From assembly GCA_910579725.1 (NCBI GenBank), contig CAJTUD010000055.1:1-19229 (forward strand): a stretch of 19,229 nt of DNA, read 5' to 3'. Positions 14,783 to 19,229 of the stretch are shown here, one piece after another (within the stretch, counting starts at the first letter, position 1; each line of letters starts with the position of its first letter). The notes under the pieces were generated by a model. That model saw nothing but the letters and a program-made list of their open reading frames with translations. It did not search any database and was not told the DNA's origin. This DNA is from an uncultured Oscillospiraceae bacterium (GTDB lineage Bacteria; Bacillota; Clostridia; Oscillospirales; Oscillospiraceae). Position numbers and translations under genes: made by a program.

Positions 14783-16326
14783 TCGTTCCAATAGATCTTC
14801 ACCTTATTCTGAATGTTCCGAATCGTATCCTCCATGCTGCGGTCCCCGGCAAAGTAGGGACCCATGGTCTCCCAGACAATATCGGACAGGTCGCTGTTGG
14901 GCCAATAAATCCGGGCAGTGTTGCTGATAAGCATTTCAAAGCGCGCAAGATCATACACGTTCGGCAGATCCACCTCAAACAGCCTCTCACCAAGGGGGCC
15001 GGAAAAGGCGGCTGTGCGACCGGTGGTGTTGTCGATCCACAGATTTTCTGTCAAATCAAATCGAATTGCCTGACTGTAATTCGCCAGATTGATGCACGTC
15101 TTCCTGGTATTGCCATACCCCTTCATATCCCGCAGCTCAGCATCACTGTGCCTTTCCGTCAAGTCTTTACGCATGAACTCCCAAGCCGCCTCCTTGTTCC
15201 GGCAAGTGGAGCCCATTGCCAGCTTGTTTCCATGGAGACTGAAATAGCTGCCCAGACTGCCGTCCGCCGTGGGATAACCAATAAAAGCGGCAGGCGCGCC
15301 CCAATCGACATCCAGCCAAGTCACCGCCTGCACCAAGCGAAGCGTTCCGGCCTCCAGCAGCTGTTCCCCGTCCAGCATCCGGTCCACGGTCTCTGCCCGG
15401 ACACTGTCCGGAGAAAGCGTCGTTTTGAATTCATCCGGAAAGGTGCTCAAAAATTCCATCATATCCCGGAATTCCTGGCTGTCAAAGAAGGTTTCTCCGG
15501 TCTCCATGTCCACATACTGCTCCAGCATGGGAGCATAGAGCATGGAGAAGACATCCCATCTGGTGGAGTCCCAGCGCAGGACGGTGGAGTCCTCCGGCAT
15601 GGCGGAAAAGGTTTCCATCAGCTCCTCCAGGGTCCAGCCCCACTGGCCATTCGGCATATGTTCCGTACCAATCAGGGTGCTAAAGGTTTTCTCCTTCAGC
15701 ATGGTGGAATAGCGCTCCGGAAGCCCCTCCAGCGCCCGACCCCACCGGTCACCCACGACCGGCTCCGCGCCGAAGAGGGTGGTGACGGAGAACTCCGGAA
15801 AGATCATATAAAGACCACCGTTTACTTCGGCAGCCTTCAACGGTGGCATGAGGACCCCATCCAGCCCCAGCTCCGGGTCATTTTCAATATAGGGCCACAA
15901 ATCCTCCAGATACCCCTTCTGTGCCATCTGCCGGTAAGGCATCCGGTATTCGCCCTCCGGTCGGTCCACATAGGAATCATAAGCCCACGCGGTATCCTTA
16001 CCTGTACCAAACCGGTGCATCTCCATGATGTCTGGTACCTGACCCAACGCAAGTTCCGTCAAAAGACGCTGGACACCGTTTTCGTCAGAATAGTCCCGGA
16101 CTTCAATCTGCACATCCTTATGAACGGTATTGAATTGTGTTATCGACTTATCAAGGTCTTTGGTTACCGGGTTCAAGGCTGCATAAATCAACACCCCGTC
16201 CTCCGGAGCCGGAGGCGGCTCCACGTCCTGACCTCCTCCAGAGCAGGCAGTGAGAAAAAGAATACATGTAAGTAGCAGGGGGAACGCTTGTCCCCCGCTA
16301 CTACAAAAACATTTGGGAAAAAGCAC
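14773..16326 (-). CDS. Orphan solute-binding lipoprotein, paralog 2 (with internal duplication)
   Basis: Predicted at 517 aa, this is the longest of the three paralogs. It has the same core: VRDYSDENG, RLLTELALGQVPDIMEM, GYLEDLWPYI, METGETFFDSQEFRDMM and the C-terminal KIYWNENR. The lipobox LTAC puts the acylated cysteine at residue 28. The best start is GTG 16326, with GGAG nine bases upstream and four bases between the stop of the Cys-rich secreted protein gene and this codon, so translation is probably coupled. The resulting signal peptide is odd (only one Lys, then CFCSSGGQ before the hydrophobic core), and a 12-bp hairpin overlaps it, hinting at a rearranged N-terminus. Residues 179-207 and 215-241 are repeats of a segment present once in the paralogs. 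Confidence 0.85.
   Translation of the reverse strand: MLFPKCFCSSGGQAFPLLLTCILFLTACSGGGQDVEPPPAPEDGVLIYAALNPVTKDLDKSITQFNTVHKDVQIEVRDYSDENGVQRLLTELALGQVPDIMEMHRFGTGKDTAWAYDSYVDRPEGEYRMPYRQMAQKGYLEDLWPYIENDPELGLDGVLMPPLKAAEVNGGLYMIFPEFSVTTLFGAEPVVGDRWGRALEGLPERYSTMLKEKTFSTLIGTEHMPNGQWGWTLEELMETFSAMPEDSTVLRWDSTRWDVFSMLYAPMLEQYVDMETGETFFDSQEFRDMMEFLSTFPDEFKTTLSPDSVRAETVDRMLDGEQLLEAGTLRLVQAVTWLDVDWGAPAAFIGYPTADGSLGSYFSLHGNKLAMGSTCRNKEAAWEFMRKDLTERHSDAELRDMKGYGNTRKTCINLANYSQAIRFDLTENLWIDNTTGRTAAFSGPLGERLFEVDLPNVYDLARFEMLISNTARIYWPNSDLSDIVWETMGPYFAGDRSMEDTIRNIQNKVKIYWNENR
16262..16294 (-). repeat. Inverted repeat inside the paralog 2 signal-peptide region
   Basis: On the minus strand AGTAGC-GGGGGA and TCCCCC-T-GCTACT pair over 12 bp with one bulged T and a loop of about 7 bases. 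It lies shortly after the stop of the Cys-rich gene. No T run follows directly, so it could be a leftover terminator, an mRNA stability element or a processing site. Confidence 0.5.
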
Positions 16327-16330
16327 TATC

Positions 16331-16603
16331 TCATTCTCCGCAACCAGCTGTGCACCGATAATAGTAGTAGATCTGGCCAGAGAGATCCGTTGTAGAAACT
16401 CTCTCCGTGGGAGCTCCACATACAATACATGGAGGTCCTGCCGGTCCAACCGGACCCAAGGGCATAATCCCCTCATCCTCGCAGCACGCCGCGCATTCAT
16501 GGTTGTGCTCCTCCGCGTCAAAGGCGGACGCGGTCACGGCCATCATGGCAAACGCCATCACCAGGGCCAGGACCAGGGCCAACATTTTCTTTGTTTTCTT
16601 CAT
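16331..16603 (-). CDS. Small secreted Cys-rich protein with collagen-like triplets
   Basis: I do not recognise a named family. The 90-aa product has a clear Sec signal peptide (KKTKK start, hydrophobic core 7-23, cleavage after ASA at 25-27). The 63-residue mature part opens with a His/Cys cluster (H33, H35, C37, C40, C41). It then has exactly three Gly-Pro-X triplets (GPVGPAGPP, 50-58) and ends with a zinc-ribbon-like C59-x2-C62...C84-x3-C88 pair around a YYYY segment. Seven cysteines and two histidines suggest metal binding or disulfides outside the cell. AGGAG sits eight bases before the ATG. The gene is divergent from the regulator, is translationally coupled to lipoprotein paralog 2, and shares a promoter element with the Pro-rich gene at 17767-17976. 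Confidence 0.8.
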   Translation of the reverse strand: MKKTKKMLALVLALVMAFAMMAVTASAFDAEEHNHECAACCEDEGIMPLGPVGPAGPPCIVCGAPTERVSTTDLSGQIYYYYRCTAGCGE

Positions 16604-16677
16604 GGGTGTTTCTCCTTTTTAAAAATATTTATTCCACGGCCACAGGCCGGAGAATCCTGTCTCGAGGAGCTTCTTTT

Positions 16678-16722
16678 ATCATACTTCCTGCCGGCAGTTA
16701 AATCCATATCGTTTCCAGTTAT
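16678..16722 (-). promoter_or_regulatory. Promoter and activator-type element of the Cys-rich gene
   Basis: The -10 box is TATGAT (16683-16678); the -35 (TGGATT, 16706-16701) matches the consensus at only three positions. The element ATAAC-N6-CGATATG (16722-16705) ends exactly 21 bases before the -10, overlapping the -35 by two bases. The same element at the same distance precedes the Pro-rich gene. The spacer also holds the perfect palindrome CTGCCGGCAG (16688-16697). Confidence 0.65.
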
Positions 16723-16742
16723 AGAAAAATAACATAAAACGA
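16709..16742. promoter_or_regulatory. 34-bp symmetric dyad, candidate operator between divergent genes
   Basis: The arrangement is TCGTTT-N3-GTTAT-N6-ATAAC-N3-AAACGA, with all 11 arm bases on each side matching their partners around a centre at 16725/16726. Its left half is part of the element in front of the Cys-rich gene. Its right half reads ATAAC-N6-CGAnnnG toward the regulator, ending 33 bases before the regulator's -10. It lies between the two divergent promoters, a natural place for autoregulation. Confidence 0.6.
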
Positions 16743-16756
16743 CCAGTTCCGCAGGG

Positions 16757-16785
16757 TTGACTTGCCAAAAAGCTTCAAATATAAT
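16757..16785 (+). promoter_or_regulatory. Promoter of the HTH regulator gene
   Basis: TTGACT (16757-16762) and TATAAT (16780-16785) are separated by 17 bases, about 35 bases before the ATG. This is a near-consensus sigma-A promoter, unlike the weak -35 boxes of the two small secreted-protein genes. Confidence 0.85.
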
Positions 16786-16822
16786 AAAGGCATACAGTCT
16801 GTGGATTCAGGAGGGACGTTCC

Positions 16823-17779
16823 ATGGAGCAGGTATTTGTTGGAGAATACATCAAGCAGCGGCGGACAGACCTGGGCCTGACCCAAGCCCAGCTATGCGAG
16901 GGCATCTGCGAACCGATGACGGTTTCCCGCCTGGAGCGCGGCAAGCAGGCCCCCTCGTATAATACCATCAACGCCCTGCTGCAACGGCTGGGCCTGCCGG
17001 GGAACCGGTATTTCGCGCTGCTGAGTAAAAACGAGGCCGATATGGACTCCCTGCAAAAGGAGATTCTGGCGGATAAGATTCAATTTGCCCGCTCAGCAAA
17101 GGAAGACCGGCCCGAGATCCGCAAGCAGGCCCTGAAAAAGATGGAAAAACTGGAGCAGCTCATGGACCCGGAGGACCATATCACCCAGCAGTACATACTG
17201 AGCGCAAAGACCTCTCTCGGCGGACCGGAGGGACCCTACAGCCCGGATGAACGGCTGACCATGCTGCTGGAGGCCATTCGCCTGACCGTTCCCCGCTTTG
17301 ATCCGGAGAATATCGGTCTGCTCCGGTACAGTATGGAGGAAACAAAAATCATGAACCAGATTGCAGTGACCTACGTGCAGTTGGGACAAAAGAAGACCGC
17401 CTTCAATATTTACCGTCAGCTGCTTCAATATATTGGCGAACACGACCGGGATCTGGCCGGATTTGCCGGGCACTACACCATGGTCGCCCACAATTACGCG
17501 ATTGATCTGACTTTGGAAAAGCGCTACGGCGAGTCCCTGGAGATCGCGGAGGAAGGATGCCGGGTCTGCGTCAGATATGGCAACTATCAGTTCTTACCTG
17601 GCTTTTCCGCCATTCTGGCGGAGTGCTTTTATTTTACCGGAAATCTGGAGCAAAGCAAAGAATATTACTTCCAGGCCTATTACCTCTATAAAGCGGTAGG
17701 CGACCGCAGAAATCTCGAAATCATACGGCAGGAAATGGAGGAGCGGCTGGGCCGCAGCTTGCCCCATCAGGTGCCGTGA
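16823..17779 (+). CDS. XRE-type HTH regulator with helical-repeat C-terminus (RRNPP/Rgg-like)
   Basis: A 318-aa cytoplasmic regulator. Residues about 9-63 are an XRE helix-turn-helix (YIKQRRTDLGLTQAQLCEG...MTVSRLERGKQAPS). The remainder is all-helical with TPR-like units, for example MNQIAVTYVQLGQKKTAFNIYRQLL and the later FTGNLEQSKEYYFQAYYLYKAVGD. This layout and length resemble Rgg, PlcR and other RRNPP proteins, which sense imported oligopeptides through the repeats. Membership is inference from architecture. The start is ATG 16823 with AGGAGG eight bases upstream; an in-frame TTG at 16757 is really part of the -35 box. It is flanked by a divergent and a convergent secreted-protein gene, and its last 13 bases overlap the convergent one. 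Confidence 0.88.
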   Translation: MEQVFVGEYIKQRRTDLGLTQAQLCEGICEPMTVSRLERGKQAPSYNTINALLQRLGLPGNRYFALLSKNEADMDSLQKEILADKIQFARSAKEDRPEIRKQALKKMEKLEQLMDPEDHITQQYILSAKTSLGGPEGPYSPDERLTMLLEAIRLTVPRFDPENIGLLRYSMEETKIMNQIAVTYVQLGQKKTAFNIYRQLLQYIGEHDRDLAGFAGHYTMVAHNYAIDLTLEKRYGESLEIAEEGCRVCVRYGNYQFLPGFSAILAECFYFTGNLEQSKEYYFQAYYLYKAVGDRRNLEIIRQEMEERLGRSLPHQVP

Positions 17780-17976
17780 CTGTCGTCATCCTTTTCCGGC
17801 ACTTCGCCCATGGGCATGACAGGGGGTTCCGGCTCGCCGGGCTCCTTCGGGTCCAGGGGTTCCACAATGACGGGCGGCTGCGGGGGATCCGGTTCATCTG
17901 CGGCCCGGGCCTGTCCTGGCAGCAACGACAGGCACACCAGCAGGGAGAGCAGCAGGGAAGTCAATTTTTTCAGCAT
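17767..17976 (-). CDS. Small secreted Pro-rich protein, candidate signal-peptide precursor
   Basis: Unrecognised family. The 69-aa product has a Sec signal peptide (MLKK start, hydrophobic core 5-19, likely cleavage after ARA at 23-25). The 44-residue mature part is acidic and contains 13 prolines in PPxP- and EPxP-like spacing, ending with EKDDDSHGT. It shares a short VMPMG (53-57) with IMPLG of the Cys-rich protein. An AGAGG box lies 10 bases before the ATG. The last four codons and stop overlap the regulator gene in convergent orientation. It could be a precursor cut to a short peptide that the regulator senses, or simply a secreted cell-wall-associated protein. The shared promoter element argues for co-regulation with the Cys-rich gene. 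Confidence 0.75.
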   Translation of the reverse strand: MLKKLTSLLLSLLVCLSLLPGQARAADEPDPPQPPVIVEPLDPKEPGEPEPPVMPMGEVPEKDDDSHGT

Positions 17977-18005
17977 AAGGCACCATCCTCTCTTTTGGTA
18001 GAACC

Positions 18006-18050
18006 AGTATACACAACAAACGCAGAAATGAACATATCGCCTTGTGTTAT
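18006..18050 (-). promoter_or_regulatory. Promoter and activator-type element of the Pro-rich gene
   Basis: The -10 box is TATACT (18011-18006); the -35 (TGTTCA, 18034-18029) is poor. The element ATAAC-N6-CGATATG (18050-18033) ends exactly 21 bases before the -10, as in front of the Cys-rich gene. Outside the two conserved blocks the sequences differ, which argues against a simple recent duplication. Confidence 0.65.
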
Positions 18051-18052
18051 TA

Positions 18053-18088
18053 TAAAAAAGTGCGGAGCAACCGGGTTTACCGGTTCTC
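18053..18088 (-). terminator. Terminator after lipoprotein paralog 3
   Basis: On the minus strand GAG-AACCGG and CCGGTT-G-CTC pair over 9 bp with one bulge and a loop containing the TAA stop; the sequence then runs CGCACTTTTTT. The T run ends only a few bases before the regulatory element of the Pro-rich gene. Confidence 0.6.
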
Positions 18089-19229
18089 GTTCACATACAG
18101 CGTCACCCGGTTCTGAATCAAAGCTATCGTCTCGTCCAGTGTCTTGTCCCCGGCGAAGTAGGGGCCGGACAGTTCCTGCACGATATTGTATATTACGTCA
18201 TCGTATATCTGAATCCGATTGATTTGGTTGACAAAATCTTCATATCTTGTTATTTCTTCCTCCGTTGCCGGGTGCAATTTTACCCTTGGCAGTCCGTAAA
18301 ACTGCTTTGTCTGGTCTCTGACCGCGTTGGACCGGTCGGCGGCTATCATCCACTCATAGTCGGATCGGTTGATTGGAATTCCCAGCATCTGATTTACTGA
18401 AATGCGTTCATAGCTTCGTCCGGCATATTGAGGCAGAAGAAGCTCCCGGATAAACTCCCATGCCGCCGGTTTGTTCCGGCAGGCGGAGGACATGGCCATG
18501 CGGCTGGATTGCATGGTAAAATAGAAGCTGCTGCCCACACCGCCATCCTCCACCGGATAGCCCACAAAGGCTGCCCGTCCGCCCATCCCATACGAGGCAT
18601 CCAGCGCCTGTACTGTAATTGGTCGAATCAGAATTTGCTGCGTCAGCATCTGCCGTCCGCTCAGAATATGCTCTCCGATCTCCTCCTCCGTCCATGGGCA
18701 TTCCGACTCAGACGGAACGCTGCCTACAAACGCCAGCGCAGCGCGAAAGCTGTCGCTGTCAAAGGAGCACTGGCCGGTCTCCCAGTCAACATAACTGTCC
18801 AGCCGCATTTTGAACACATAAGAAAGCAGATCGGAATTTCTACTGGTCGGGTACAGAATGGAGGATCCCTCCGGCATGGCGGCGAAGGTCTCCTGCAATT
18901 CCACCAGCGTCCAACTGGTCCGGTTGCCCACCACGCTTTCCGCCCCCACCAGCGTATCGACGCATACACAGTCGAAGACCTCGTATAGTTTCCCGTCTAT
19001 TTCTGCAGCCCTCAGTGGCGTTTCCCAGACGCCCTCCCGGCCCAGCTCCGGGTCGCCTTCAATATAGGGCCACAGGTCCTCCAGATAGCCTTTCCGGGCC
19101 ATGACCTGATAGGACAGCCCGGTCAGGTCCAGAATATCCGGCGTCCGTCCGGCGGCCATTTCCGTCAGCAGCCGGTCTTTCCCGCTTTTGCCGTTGGAGC
19201 TGTCTTCAGCGGAATAGTCCACAACTGCA
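18077..19229 (-). CDS. Orphan solute-binding lipoprotein, paralog 3 (partial, 5' end outside the window)
   Basis: The last roughly 384 residues of a third paralog are visible; the signal peptide and first strands lie beyond position 19229. The frame is open to the edge, and the residues before the GTG at 19222 (AV) continue the homology (V-V-D-Y-S against IRDYS-like segments in the paralogs), so that GTG is not the true start. Matching landmarks are RLLTEMAAGRTPDILDL, GYLEDLWPYIEGDPELG, VDWETGQCSFDSDSFRAAL, MSSACRNKPAAWEFI and the C-terminal GPYFAGD...YVNENR. It has the single-copy form of the segment that is duplicated in paralog 2. It precedes the Pro-rich gene on the same strand, from which the terminator at 18053-18088 separates it. 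Confidence 0.87.
   Translation of the reverse strand, partial: AVVDYSAEDSSNGKSGKDRLLTEMAAGRTPDILDLTGLSYQVMARKGYLEDLWPYIEGDPELGREGVWETPLRAAEIDGKLYEVFDCVCVDTLVGAESVVGNRTSWTLVELQETFAAMPEGSSILYPTSRNSDLLSYVFKMRLDSYVDWETGQCSFDSDSFRAALAFVGSVPSESECPWTEEEIGEHILSGRQMLTQQILIRPITVQALDASYGMGGRAAFVGYPVEDGGVGSSFYFTMQSSRMAMSSACRNKPAAWEFIRELLLPQYAGRSYERISVNQMLGIPINRSDYEWMIAADRSNAVRDQTKQFYGLPRVKLHPATEEEITRYEDFVNQINRIQIYDDVIYNIVQELSGPYFAGDKTLDETIALIQNRVTLYVNENR

Noticed and set aside
1..19229. CRISPR arrays, tRNA or rRNA genes, insertion sequences, prophage genes
   Set aside because: I saw no regularly spaced repeats, no tRNA-like cloverleaf, no transposase or integrase and no target-site duplication.

Overview
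The window looks like a chromosomal stretch from a moderately GC-rich, Gram-positive-type Clostridia bacterium, probably of the Oscillospiraceae. The reasons are strong GGAGG ribosome binding sites, sigma-A promoters with 17-bp spacers, a T-box leader, lipoproteins with lipobox cysteines, and the murB-rapZ-yvcK gene cluster. The genus assignment is inference.

Positions 1-2160 (minus strand) hold rpsB and tsf, separated and followed by hairpin terminators, with the first codons of another minus-strand gene at the left edge. Positions 2340-7835 (plus strand) are a complete peptide/nickel-type ABC importer operon: a family 5 lipoprotein binding protein, an attenuator-like hairpin, two ATPases and two permeases with overlapping genes, and a long terminating hairpin. 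Positions 7880-11460 (minus strand) are the murB-rapZ-yvcK operon. Between rapZ and yvcK lies a collapsed restriction-modification locus: the start of a probable BglII/BstYI-like endonuclease joined by a deletion to the end of an MT-A70 methyltransferase. Positions 11551-13182 (plus strand) are a T-box leader and a dicarboxylate/amino acid:cation symporter (DAACS family). The T-box bases and a substituted substrate-binding arginine point to a neutral amino acid, perhaps methionine.

Positions 13328-19229 are the least familiar part. Three paralogous binding-protein lipoproteins have no permease or ATPase genes beside them. They surround a helix-turn-helix regulator with a helical-repeat C-terminus, similar in layout to RRNPP peptide-sensing regulators. 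The regulator is flanked by two small secreted-protein genes, one Cys-rich with three collagen-like Gly-Pro triplets and one very Pro-rich. Both small genes carry the same element, ATAAC-N6-CGATATG, exactly 21 bases upstream of their -10 boxes. That is where a class II activator would sit, and both promoters have poor -35 boxes. A second, degenerate copy of the element faces the regulator and forms a symmetric dyad in the divergent intergenic region. The Cys-rich gene is translationally coupled to one of the orphan lipoproteins.

The inferred model is a peptide-responsive regulator that switches on two secreted proteins and at least one surface lipoprotein. The shared promoter element is seen directly in the sequence; the regulatory link is inference.
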